In this document: one piece after another, positions 28,364 through 36,424 of the stretch
Numbering within the stretch: the stretch's first letter is position 1
How the letters are laid out: every line of letters begins with the position of its first letter
DNA from: Methylorubrum aminovorans
GTDB lineage: Bacteria; Pseudomonadota; Alphaproteobacteria; Rhizobiales; Beijerinckiaceae
Reading direction: 5' to 3'
Assembly: GCF_022179725.1 (NCBI RefSeq)
Contig: NZ_BPRC01000013.1
Location: 1-64,000 of the forward strand
DNA: 64,000 nt
Program-made: the position numbers and the translations under genes
Notes under the pieces: model-generated
Databases searched by the model: none
Seen by the model: the letters and a program-made list of their open reading frames with translations, nothing else
What the model was told of the DNA's origin: nothing

Positions 28364-29038
28364 ATGCCGCCTGAGGCCGACGGTCCCGAGGCGCTGGCGG
28401 AGGCGACCGGCAACGCCGCCTTCGTGCTGGCCCTGCGCGAGCGGGGCGTGCGCGACACCACCGTGCTGCGGGCGATGGAGCGGGTGCCGCGGGAGCGCTT
28501 CGCCCCGCCGGCCCTGCGCGCCCATGCGCGGCGGGACATCGCCCTGCCGCTCGCCTCCGGACAGACCATGACCGCGCCGAGCGTGGTCGCCGCCCTGCTC
28601 GGCGCCCTCGACGTCGCCCCCGGCGCCCGGGTGCTGGAGGTCGGGACGGGCACCGGCTACGTCACCGCGCTGCTGGTTCAGCTCGGCGCGGCCCATGTGC
28701 GGAGCCTGGAGCGCTACGAGGGGCTCGCCCGCGCCGCGCGGGCCCATCTCGGGCGCGACTTCGACGCGGCGAGTGTCGAGGCCGCCGACGGGCTCGCGCC
28801 GGAGGTGGTGCGCGGCGGGAGCTACGACCGCATCCTCCTCAACGGCAGCCTCGCCGCGCTGCCGCCGCACCTTCCCGCCGCGCTCAAATCCGGCGGCCGA
28901 CTGGTGGCGGGGTTCTGGACCGGGCGGGGGAGCCGGCTCGTAACCCTGACCCGCGACGGCGCGGCGGCGTTCGCGCGGAAGGAAGGACCGGCCCTGCGCC
29001 TTGGGCCCCTCACCTCGGGGCGGGCACTCGCGCCGTAG
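28364..29038 (+). CDS. Protein-L-isoaspartate methyltransferase-like, divergent
   Basis: 224 residues in the classical surE-pcm position. The SAM motif VLEVGTGTGYVTALLVQLG is intact, and the substrate loop reads ASGQTMTAPSVVAALL, with Thr-Ala-Pro where the other copy (1454-2098) has Ile-Ser-Gln-Pro. The post-motif strand is DRILLNGSLAALPPHLP and the usual I-P-V-G strand is replaced by GFWTGRGSR. It may have changed substrate or activity, while the copy at 1454 keeps the canonical residues. Called on fold and context. Confidence 0.8.
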   Translation: MPPEADGPEALAEATGNAAFVLALRERGVRDTTVLRAMERVPRERFAPPALRAHARRDIALPLASGQTMTAPSVVAALLGALDVAPGARVLEVGTGTGYVTALLVQLGAAHVRSLERYEGLARAARAHLGRDFDAASVEAADGLAPEVVRGGSYDRILLNGSLAALPPHLPAALKSGGRLVAGFWTGRGSRLVTLTRDGAAAFARKEGPALRLGPLTSGRALAP

Positions 29039-29224
29039 CCCGGACCGCGTCGGCGGGGTGGGCCGCACGCGTCGAAGACGGGATCGGCACCGGCGCGAGA
29101 ATTCCTCAACCTTTACGGATCAGGCGCGAAATCGATCCGTGTGAGGATCTCGGGAACGGTTGCTTAACCTGAATCCCGTTTGAATAGCGCATCACGTTGC
29201 GTCAGTGTTCAAGCGGGTGCGTCG

Positions 29225-30580
29225 ATGCGGGTTCGGGGGAAAGTTCTGGGCTTGAGGACGCTGTCGCGCTTCGCCCTTATCGGAATGATCGGCGGCGGCA
29301 CCGCCGCCTGCTCGTCGGACGCCTCGCGCCTCGGCGATCCCTTCACCAACCCCTTCTCCTCGCTGACGGGCGAGCCCTCGGCCACCGGCAGCCTGCCGGA
29401 CGAGGGCGCGAACGGCGAGATGGCGGCCGCTCCGGCGATCCGCACGCCGCGTATCCAGTCCCAGGCGCTGCCCGCCCCCGGCCCGGCCCTGTCGCCGCGC
29501 CCCGGCGCGATCAGCGCCGCCCCGGTCAAGACCGCGACCCGCGTGGCGACGGCCGAGCCGATCTCGGGCGGGATGGCGAGCAGCGTGTCCGGCCTGAACC
29601 CGGATGCGGGCCGCGCGATGACGCCGCGCGCCTCCGCCCCGGCGCCGCAGCCCAAGCTCCAGTTCGGCAAGCCTGCAGACAAGGCCGCCGATAAGGCTGC
29701 GGAGAAGCGCGCCGCCGAAGCCGCTGCCGCGAAGGCGCTCGATGCCCGCCGCGAGGCCGAGCGGCAGGCCGCCGCCGCCAAGATCGCCGAGGCCAAGGCG
29801 GCGGAAGCCAAAGCCGCGGAGAAGGCAGCGCAGTCGAAGAAGCTCGCCGCCGACAAGGCCGCCGAGGCGAAGAAGGCCGCCGAGGCCACCAAGCATCCGG
29901 GCCAGAAGGCGACAGAGAAGGTCGCCAAGGCCGAGACGAAGGTCGATCCGAAGGACGCCGCCAAGGAAGCCGCCAAGGCGGAGGCCGCCCGCAAGGCCGA
30001 GGCCGAGGCCAAGCAGGCCAAGGCGGACGCCGCCAAGAAGCTCGCCGAGGCCCGCGCCGCGGAAGCGGCCGCCAAGGCCGCGGCCAAGGAGAGCAAGGAA
30101 GCGGCCAAGGAAGCCGCCAAGGCGCCTGCGAAGGAGACGCCCCCCGCCGCCCCGGTGAAGGTTGCCAGCGCCGACGCCTCGGCCCCGATCCCGTCGGCGG
30201 CCCCGCAGGCTCCGGCCGAGTCGTTCCGCTGGCCGGCCAAGGGCCGCATCATCAACGGCTACGGCTCGGGCGGCAACGAGGGCATCAACATCGCCGTGCC
30301 CGAGGGCACTCCGGTCAAGGCGGCCGAGGACGGCACCGTGGCCTATGCCGGCTCCGACGTGAAGGGCTACGGCAAGCTGGTTCTGGTGCGGCATAACAAC
30401 GGCTACGTCTCGGCCTATGCCCATAACGGCGAGCTCGACGTGCGCCCCGGCGAGAAGGTGAAGCGCGGCCAGACCATCGCCAAGTCGGGTGCCACCGGCA
30501 ACGTCACCTCGCCCCAGCTCCACTTCGAGCTGCGCAAGGGCGCGACCCCGGTCGATCCGATGCCCCATCTGGGCGGCTGA
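29225..30580 (+). CDS. LytM/M23-domain lipoprotein, NlpD-like amidase activator
   Basis: 451 residues. A lipobox ends GGGTAAC near residue 29. Residues ~150-330 are a long Ala/Lys/Glu-rich coiled-coil. The C-terminal LytM domain spans ~350-450. Enzymatic LytM domains need H-x3-D, a second His and H-x-H; here the first motif reads NEGINI (Asn for His and Asn for Asp) and the last reads QLHFEL (Gln for the first His), with YAHNG keeping one His. The domain is therefore probably inactive as a peptidase and works, like NlpD/EnvC, by activating cell-wall amidases at division. ATG 29225 chosen because the signal peptide begins there. Confidence 0.83.
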   Translation: MRVRGKVLGLRTLSRFALIGMIGGGTAACSSDASRLGDPFTNPFSSLTGEPSATGSLPDEGANGEMAAAPAIRTPRIQSQALPAPGPALSPRPGAISAAPVKTATRVATAEPISGGMASSVSGLNPDAGRAMTPRASAPAPQPKLQFGKPADKAADKAAEKRAAEAAAAKALDARREAERQAAAAKIAEAKAAEAKAAEKAAQSKKLAADKAAEAKKAAEATKHPGQKATEKVAKAETKVDPKDAAKEAAKAEAARKAEAEAKQAKADAAKKLAEARAAEAAAKAAAKESKEAAKEAAKAPAKETPPAAPVKVASADASAPIPSAAPQAPAESFRWPAKGRIINGYGSGGNEGINIAVPEGTPVKAAEDGTVAYAGSDVKGYGKLVLVRHNNGYVSAYAHNGELDVRPGEKVKRGQTIAKSGATGNVTSPQLHFELRKGATPVDPMPHLGG

Positions 30581-30604
30581 GGCTTTCGACTGACGTTAAA
30601 CAAC

Positions 30605-30640
30605 AACGGCGGCTCCGCGAGGGGCCGCCGTTTTCGTTTG
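30605..30640 (+). terminator. Rho-independent terminator after the NlpD-like gene
   Basis: ACGGCGGC (30606-30613) pairs with GCCGCCGT (30624-30631) around a ten-base loop, followed by TTTTCGTTT. It lies 25 bases after the stop codon. Confidence 0.85.
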
Positions 30641-30656
30641 ATCATTTCGATTTCCG

Positions 30657-30747
30657 TCATTGCGAGGCGAAGTCGAAGCAATCCAGTGCGCGACCTCTTC
30701 CGAAAAGGGCGCGGTGCTGGATCGCTTCGCATGCGCTCGCGATGACG
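30657..30747. repeat. Intergenic palindromic repeat, copy 2
   Basis: TCATTGCGAGGCGAAG...CAATCCAGTGCGCG ... GTGCTGGATCGCTTCG...CTCGCGATGACGG forms a long imperfect inverted repeat of about 90 bases. It is related to the element at 13368-13455 by the GATCGCTTCG core and its arms. Confidence 0.65.
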
Positions 30748-30778
30748 GCGAAGCGGCTTCGATCATCCAGCCACAACG

Positions 30779-31657
30779 TTACCCGTCGAGCCGCTGGCCC
30801 AACCGCCCCGCCAGATCCTGGATGAACTGGAACGCCGTGCGCCCCGAGCGCGAGCCGCGGGTGGTGGCCCATTCCAGCGCCTCGGCCCGCACCCGGTCCG
30901 GCTCGACCTGGAGCCCGTAGCGCTCCACGTAGGCGGAAATCATCGCCAGATATTCGTCCTGGCTGCATTTGTGGAAGCCGAGCCAGAGGCCGAAGCGGTC
31001 CGAGAGCGAGACCTTCTCCTCCACCGCCTCGCCCGGATTGATCGCCGTGGAGCGCTCGTTCTCGACCATCTCGCGGGCGAGCAGGTGGCGCCGGTTCGAG
31101 GTGGCGTAGAACAGCACGTTGCCGGGCCGCCCCTCGATGCCGCCGTCGAGCGCGGTCTTGAGCGACTTGTACGAGGTGTCGTCGGCATCGAACGAGAGGT
31201 CGTCGCAGAAGACGAGCCAGCGGTGCGGGTCGTTGCGCAGCAGGCTCATCAGCTCGGGCAGGGCCTCGATGTCCTCGCGGTGGATTTCCACGAGCTTCAT
31301 CGGCAGCGCGCCTTCCGGCCGGCGGGCGTTGATCTCGGCATGCGCCGCCTTGACCAGCGAGGACTTGCCCATGCCGCGCGCGCCCCAGAGCAGGGCGTTG
31401 TTGGCCGGCAAGCCCCGGGCGAAGCGCTCGGTGTTCTCGACCAGGGTGTCGCGGGCGCGGTCGATGCCGGTGAGGATGCCGATCTCGACCCGGTTGACCC
31501 GCGGCACCGGGATCAGCCGGCGCTCCGGCCCCCACAGGAAGGCGTCGGCGGCACGCGTGTCCACCTTCGGGACGGCGGGGGGCGCGGCGCGCTCCAGGGC
31601 TGCGGCGATCCGCTCCAGGAGCGGAAGAAGGTCGGCGGGGGTCGGCTCTGCGGCCAT
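30779..31657 (-). CDS. DUF815 family AAA-type ATPase
   Basis: 292 residues. Walker A is GARGMGKSSLVKAAH near residue 93; Walker B-like WLVFCDDLSFDADD near 150; sensor-like VLFYATSNRRHLLAREM follows, and the family's EVSLSDRFGLW-type segment reads EEKVSLSDRFGLWLGFHK. Arg/Gly-rich end (RGSRSGRTAFQFIQDLAGRL). Function unknown. It is divergent from yajC-secDF, with about 235 bases between. Confidence 0.88.
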   Translation of the reverse strand: MAAEPTPADLLPLLERIAAALERAAPPAVPKVDTRAADAFLWGPERRLIPVPRVNRVEIGILTGIDRARDTLVENTERFARGLPANNALLWGARGMGKSSLVKAAHAEINARRPEGALPMKLVEIHREDIEALPELMSLLRNDPHRWLVFCDDLSFDADDTSYKSLKTALDGGIEGRPGNVLFYATSNRRHLLAREMVENERSTAINPGEAVEEKVSLSDRFGLWLGFHKCSQDEYLAMISAYVERYGLQVEPDRVRAEALEWATTRGSRSGRTAFQFIQDLAGRLGQRLDG

Positions 31658-31776
31658 GTTTAAACGGGTCCGGTTGCGGGGGAGGGCGGCGGCCTTCGCC
31701 GAGGTGGCGCCTTTTAGGCCGAGGGCGGACGAAAGGGGAACCTCGGGGGGAGCAGCCCGGATGCATCGCCCCGCCG

Positions 31777-31804
31777 TTGCTTTCGAATCGCCCCTCGCTA
31801 TAGT
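31777..31804 (+). promoter_or_regulatory. Sigma70-like promoter for yajC-secD-secF
   Basis: TTGCTT (31777-31782), 16-base spacer, TATAGT (31799-31804). Transcription would start near 31811, about 80 bases ahead of the yajC start. Read by consensus only. Confidence 0.5.
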
Positions 31805-31892
31805 CCGCGCGCTTTTCGGCAGGCTCGTCGTCGCAAGGCTCCGGCGTCGCCGGGCCTCACGAGCCCTTGCCCTCGATCAGGAGTGTTCGGCG

Positions 31893-32225
31893 TTGATCAC
31901 CCCCGCCTTCGCGCAAGGAACCGGTGCCGGAAGCGGCGCGGACGTCGCGTTGCAATTCGTCCCCTTCGTCCTGATCTTCGTGATCATGTACTTCCTGATC
32001 CTGCGCCCGCAGCAGCGCCGGCTCAAGGATCACCAGAACATGGTGAAGAACGTCCGCCGCGAGGACACCATCGTGACCACGGGCGGCCTTGTTGGCCGGG
32101 TCACCAAGGTCGCGGATGACGCCTCCGAGATCGAAGTCGAGATCGCCCCAAACGTGCGCGTGAAGGTGGTGCGCACGATGATCTCCGAGGTCCGCGTCAA
32201 GGGTGCCCCGGTCAAGGCCTCCTGA
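31893..32225 (+). CDS. yajC: Sec translocon accessory protein YajC
   Basis: 110 residues with a single transmembrane segment (LQFVPFVLIFVIMYFLI) followed by the signature RPQQRRLKDHQNMVKNVRRE and a small beta domain (TTGGLVGRVTKVADD). It joins SecDF-YidC at the inner membrane. I chose TTG at 31893, giving a protein that starts with Ile-Thr-Pro-Ala-Phe-Ala-Gln after Met, as in relatives; AGGAG lies nine bases upstream. Confidence 0.93.
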   Translation: MITPAFAQGTGAGSGADVALQFVPFVLIFVIMYFLILRPQQRRLKDHQNMVKNVRREDTIVTTGGLVGRVTKVADDASEIEVEIAPNVRVKVVRTMISEVRVKGAPVKAS

Positions 32226-32289
32226 GCGCCACAGGCGTGTGCCGGCCGGAATGGCCGGCACCCATGACAGACAAGTCGGAACCGGGCGG

Positions 32290-33891
32290 ATGCTGCGCTT
32301 CTCGAAAACCAAGATCGTCGCGACGCTCGCCGTCATCCTGATCGGCCTGAGTCTGGCGGTGCCCAGCTTCATCCCGGCCGACAGCCGCAAGGCCTTCATG
32401 GCCTCCCTGCCATCGTGGTTCCCGAGCTGGATCATCCCGCAGCGGGCGATCGTGCTCGGCCTGGACCTCCAGGGCGGCTCGCAGATCCTGCTCGAGATCG
32501 ACCAGCCCGACCTCGTCCGCTCGATGGTCACGGGCCTGCGCGACGACGTACGCCGCATCCTGCGCGAGGCCTCCGTCTCGCCCGAGGGCGGCATCCGCGT
32601 GATCAACCGCGGCGTCGAACTGCGCATCCCCGATGCGGCGGCCCGCGCCAAGGTATTGCCGAAGCTGCGCGAACTCGCCCAGCCGATCAACAATCCGCTG
32701 GCCGCCGGCGGTCAGACGCTCTCGGTCAACGAGGCCGAGAACGGCACGATCCAGCTCGTCCTGACGGATGCCGGCATCAACGACCGCACCCGGCGCGCGG
32801 TCAGCCAGGCGATCGAGGTCGTGCGCAAGCGCATCGATTTCGGTGGCACCAAGGAGCCGTCGATCCAGCAGCAGGGCGCCGACCGCATCCTCGTCCAGGT
32901 GCCGGGCCTGCAGAACCCGCAGGAGCTGGAGGACCAGCTCGGCAAGACCGCCAAGCTCGAATTCCGCATGCTGGCCGATTCGCCCTCGGGCGACGTCGAC
33001 ATGCTGCCCTCGAAGGATGAGGGCGGCGCCAAGGTGCCGGTCGAGCGCCGCGTCATGGCCGACGGCAGCGATCTCACCGACGCTCAGCCTGCCTTCGACC
33101 CGCAGACCCACGAGCCGATGGTGAGCTTCAAGTTCAACCTGCGTGGGGCGCAACGCTTCGGTCAGGCAACCTCGGAGAATGTCGGACGGCGGATGGCGAT
33201 CGTGCTCGACGGGGTGATCCAGTCGGCCCCCGTGATCCGCTCAGCGATCACCGGCGGGTCGGGCCAGATCACCGGCAACTTCACCGTCAAGGACGCCAAC
33301 GACCTCTCGGTGCTGCTGCGGGCGGGCGCGCTGCCGGCCAAGCTCACCGTGGTCGAGCGCCGCGTCGTCGGCCCCGGTCTCGGACGCGACTCGATCGAGG
33401 CTGGCAAGATGGCGACCCTGGTCGCCGCCGGGCTCGTCATCGCCTTCATGTTCGCGACCTACGGCACCTTCGGCTTCATCGCCAACATCGCCCTCATCGT
33501 CCACGTGGGCCTGATCCTCGGCCTGATGTCGGTGCTGGAGGCGACGATGACGCTGCCCGGCATCGCCGGCATCGTGCTCACCATCGGTACGGCGGTCGAC
33601 TCCAACGTGCTGATCTACGAGCGCATGCGCGAGGAGGCCCGGTCCGGCCGCTCCCTGGTCTCGGCGCTCCAGGCCGGCTTCGATCGGGCGTTCGCCACCA
33701 TCATCGACTCGAACTCGACCATGGCGATTGCCGCCCTGCTGCTGTTCTTCATGGGCTCCGGCCCGGTGAAGGGTTTTGCCGTGGTGTTCATCCTCGGCAT
33801 CCTCACCACCGTCATCACCGCCGTGACGCTGACGCGCATGATGATCGCGGTGTGGTACAATTGGCTCCGGCCCAAGGCCCTGCCGTTCTGA
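32290..33891 (+). CDS. secD: Protein translocase subunit SecD
   Basis: 533 residues. Uses the proton gradient to help release exported proteins on the periplasmic side. One N-terminal helix (IVATLAVILIGLSLAVPSFI), then LGLDLQGGSQILLEID (SecD signature), a large periplasmic domain, and five helices in the second half including TLPGIAGIVLTIGTAVDSNV. ATG at 32290 after GGGCGG. Forms one operon with yajC and secF. Confidence 0.96.
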   Translation: MLRFSKTKIVATLAVILIGLSLAVPSFIPADSRKAFMASLPSWFPSWIIPQRAIVLGLDLQGGSQILLEIDQPDLVRSMVTGLRDDVRRILREASVSPEGGIRVINRGVELRIPDAAARAKVLPKLRELAQPINNPLAAGGQTLSVNEAENGTIQLVLTDAGINDRTRRAVSQAIEVVRKRIDFGGTKEPSIQQQGADRILVQVPGLQNPQELEDQLGKTAKLEFRMLADSPSGDVDMLPSKDEGGAKVPVERRVMADGSDLTDAQPAFDPQTHEPMVSFKFNLRGAQRFGQATSENVGRRMAIVLDGVIQSAPVIRSAITGGSGQITGNFTVKDANDLSVLLRAGALPAKLTVVERRVVGPGLGRDSIEAGKMATLVAAGLVIAFMFATYGTFGFIANIALIVHVGLILGLMSVLEATMTLPGIAGIVLTIGTAVDSNVLIYERMREEARSGRSLVSALQAGFDRAFATIIDSNSTMAIAALLLFFMGSGPVKGFAVVFILGILTTVITAVTLTRMMIAVWYNWLRPKALPF

Positions 33892-33997
33892 TCGAACCCC
33901 GCTCGGGGACCTGAGGCGGCCCGCACCGCGTGGGCCGCGATACCGCTTCGTAAGGCTCAAGGCGCCGCGCGCCGGCCTTCATGATCTGAGACCGACC

Positions 33998-34939
33998 ATG
34001 CGCCTGCTCCGCCTCTGGCCCGACGAATCGCATTTCGACTTCATGCGGTTCCGGCGCGTCACCTTCCCGCTCTCGGCGGTGATGTCGGTCGTGACGCTCG
34101 TGCTGTTCATCACCGTCGGGCTCAACTACGGCATCGACTTCAAGGGCGGCACCCTGGTCGAGCTTCAGGCCAAGCCCGGCCATACGGCGGACGTCGCCGA
34201 GATCCGCCACACCGCCAACGGCTTCGGCTTCGGCGAGACCGAGGTTCAGGAACTCGGCGGCCAGGGGCAGGTGCTGGTGCGCTTTCCCCTTCAGGCCGGC
34301 GAGCAGGGCCAGACCGCGGTGATGCAGAAGGCGCACGCCGCCTTCGACGCCGGCTACGATTTCCGCCGCACCGAGACGGTCGGTCCGCGCGTCTCGGGCG
34401 AGCTGGTGCAGTCCGGCACGATCGGCGTCGTGCTCTCGGTGCTCGCCGTGCTGGTCTACCTGTGGTTCCGCTTCGAGCGGGAGCTGGCGCTGGGTGCCAT
34501 CGTCGGCACCCTGCACGATATCGTGCTGACGGTGGGCGTGTTCATCATCACCCGCATCGAGTTCAACATGACCTCGATCGCGGCGATCCTCACCATCGTC
34601 GGCTACTCGCTCAACGAGACCGTGGTCGTGTTCGACCGGACCCGCGAGCTGATGCGCCGCTACAAGACCATTCCCGTGGTCGAGCTGCTCAACCTCTCGA
34701 TCAACTCCACCATGTCGCGCACGGTGATGACCTCGCTCTCCACCACCCTTTCGCTGGTGGCGCTGGTGCTGTTCGGCGGCGAGGCAATCAACGGCTTCGC
34801 CGTGGTGATGCTCTGCGGCGTGGTGATCTGCACCTATTCGGCGATCTTCGTCTCGACGCCGGCGCTGATCTATATCGGCCTGCGCCTGTCGGGCTCGAAG
34901 GCGTCGCAGCAGGCGGGCCTGCCGCAGGCGGCCGAGTAA
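33998..34939 (+). CDS. secF: Protein translocase subunit SecF
   Basis: 313 residues, partner of SecD. YGIDFKGGTLVELQAKPG is the SecF signature; then six helices, including ITRIEFNMTSIAAILTIVGY and SLNETVVVFDRTRELMRRYK. It starts 106 bases after secD; a short unremarkable gap lies between them. Confidence 0.96.
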   Translation: MRLLRLWPDESHFDFMRFRRVTFPLSAVMSVVTLVLFITVGLNYGIDFKGGTLVELQAKPGHTADVAEIRHTANGFGFGETEVQELGGQGQVLVRFPLQAGEQGQTAVMQKAHAAFDAGYDFRRTETVGPRVSGELVQSGTIGVVLSVLAVLVYLWFRFERELALGAIVGTLHDIVLTVGVFIITRIEFNMTSIAAILTIVGYSLNETVVVFDRTRELMRRYKTIPVVELLNLSINSTMSRTVMTSLSTTLSLVALVLFGGEAINGFAVVMLCGVVICTYSAIFVSTPALIYIGLRLSGSKASQQAGLPQAAE

Positions 34940-35040
34940 GTGTCTGCTGCAAGGCGCCCGCGGCACCGTCGCAGCCGACGAAAAGCGGTCGGTGACCGGG
35001 CGTCCGACATCGTCCGATACGGGATGAGGGGAGACGCGGC

Positions 35041-35439
35041 GTGAGTGAGGGACGGGTCCCGGGTCAGATCCACGACGGCTTCCTGCCCGGCCGCCACGGC
35101 ATCGACGCCTACGGCAATGGCGGCTTCCGCTTCGGGCAGATGTCGCATCGCGGCTCGATCCTGCTGCTGCCCTCGGGCGTGCGCGCCTGGGATGTGAGCG
35201 AGCCCGGCGCCATCGATGGTGCGAGCCTCGCCCCCATCCTCGCCGAGGCCGAGGGGATCGAGCTGCTGCTGATCGGCACCGGCGCCGACATCGTTTTCCT
35301 GCCCGATTCCCTGCGCCAGCGCCTCAAGGCCGCAGGCATCGGCCTCGACACCATGCAGACGGGAGCGGCGGCACGCACCTACAACATCCTGATGGCCGAG
35401 AACCGCAAGGTCGCGGCCGCGCTGATCGCCGTCACCTGA
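35041..35439 (+). CDS. Mth938/NDUFAF3-like protein
   Basis: 132 residues of the Mth938 fold (DUF498). The core reads GNGGFRFGQMSHRGSILLLP then GIELLLIGTGADIVFLPDSL and LDTMQTGAAARTYNILMAEN, the last holding the family's invariant T-x-x-A-x-x-T-Y-N segment. The human relative NDUFAF3 is a complex I assembly factor, and its bacterial homologues are known to lie beside secDF, as here. GTG start. It stands 101 bases after secF and 28 bases before the next gene. Confidence 0.85.
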   Translation: MSEGRVPGQIHDGFLPGRHGIDAYGNGGFRFGQMSHRGSILLLPSGVRAWDVSEPGAIDGASLAPILAEAEGIELLLIGTGADIVFLPDSLRQRLKAAGIGLDTMQTGAAARTYNILMAENRKVAAALIAVT

Positions 35440-35467
35440 CTGTCGAACGCCGCATGAGCCCCGCTCC

Positions 35468-36364
35468 ATGACGCGCCCCGAGACCAGAACCGAGACGAAC
35501 CCGGAGGCCGGCCATGACGGGCTCGCCTTCGCCTTCCGGCACTGCGAGGAGTTGGTGCGCGAGGGCGACCCGGACCGCTACTTCGCGGCCCTGTTCGCGC
35601 CCGCCGCCTTTCGCCCGCACCTGTTCGCGCTGGCCGCCTTCAGCCTCACCATCGCCCGCATCCGCGAGGCGGCCTCGAACCCGATGGCCGGCGAGATCCG
35701 CCTGCAATGGTGGCGCGACGCACTCCAGGGCGAGGCGCGGGGCGATGTGCGGGCGAACCCCGTCGCGGCGGCGCTGGAGGACGCCATCGTCACGCGCCGC
35801 CTCGGGCGCCAGCCCTTCGTCGACCTGATCGATGCCCGCGTCTTCGACCTCTACGACGACCCGATGCCGCGGGTGAATGATCTGGAGGGCTACTGCGGCG
35901 AGACCGCCTCCGCGCTGATCCGCCTTTCCGGCCTCGTGCTCGCGGAAGGCGCCGAACCCGGCGGCGCGGCGGCGGCCGGGCATGCCGGCGTCGCCTACGG
36001 CATCACCGGCCTGCTGCGGGCCCTGCCCTGGCACGCGCGCCAGGGGCAGATCTACCTGCCCGGAGACCTGCTGCGCCAGAACGGCGTCACCCGCGAGGAC
36101 ATCGTCTCGGGCCGTGGCGGACCGGGATTGGTGCGCACCTGCGCCGAGTTGCGGGCACTGGCGCGGCGTCATCTCGCCGCCTGCGAGGCGGCCCGCGCCA
36201 CCATCGCCCCGGCGGCCCGGCCCGCCTTCCTGCCGACGGCCCTGGTCGAGCCATATCTCGCGGCGATGGAGCGGCCCGGCTACGATCCGCTCAACAGCGT
36301 GATCGAGATCGCCCGCTGGCGCCGCCTGTGGCGGCTGTGGCGGGCGGCGCGCATGGGGCGGTAG
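35468..36364 (+). CDS. Squalene/phytoene synthase-like protein, NDUFAF6-type
   Basis: 298 residues with the all-helical prenyltransferase fold: CEELVREGDPDRYFAALFAP, EIRLQWWRDALQGEARG, NDLEGYCGETASALIRLSG and HAGVAYGITGLLRALPWHAR. The first D-x-x-x-D metal motif of true synthases is replaced (TIARIREAASNPMAGE), so prenyl condensation is unlikely. This matches NDUFAF6/C8orf38, a complex I assembly factor. Next to the NDUFAF3-like gene that is the more probable role; carotenoid or hopanoid synthesis is the alternative. Confidence 0.8.
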   Translation: MTRPETRTETNPEAGHDGLAFAFRHCEELVREGDPDRYFAALFAPAAFRPHLFALAAFSLTIARIREAASNPMAGEIRLQWWRDALQGEARGDVRANPVAAALEDAIVTRRLGRQPFVDLIDARVFDLYDDPMPRVNDLEGYCGETASALIRLSGLVLAEGAEPGGAAAAGHAGVAYGITGLLRALPWHARQGQIYLPGDLLRQNGVTREDIVSGRGGPGLVRTCAELRALARRHLAACEAARATIAPAARPAFLPTALVEPYLAAMERPGYDPLNSVIEIARWRRLWRLWRAARMGR

Positions 36365-36379
36365 GCGCTTTCCAAAGGC

Positions 36380-36411
36380 AAAAATGGCTCCTCCCCATCC
36401 GGGGAGGAGCC
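36380..36411 (-). terminator. Terminator of the catalase gene
   Basis: Perfect 11-bp stem GGCTCCTCCCC (36386-36396) / GGGGAGGAGCC (36401-36411), loop ATCC, followed on the minus strand by ATTTTT. It lies 14 bases past the catalase stop. Confidence 0.85.
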
Positions 36412-36424
36412 CAATGTGGCTGAC

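Noticed and set aside
29192..30568. Leu/Gly-rich frame antisense to the NlpD-like gene
   Set aside because: It arises from the complement of Ala/Lys-rich codons; no ribosome site or family.
35468..36364. Phytoene or squalene synthase
   Set aside because: The first Asp-rich metal motif is replaced, and the neighbours point to complex I assembly rather than terpenoid synthesis.
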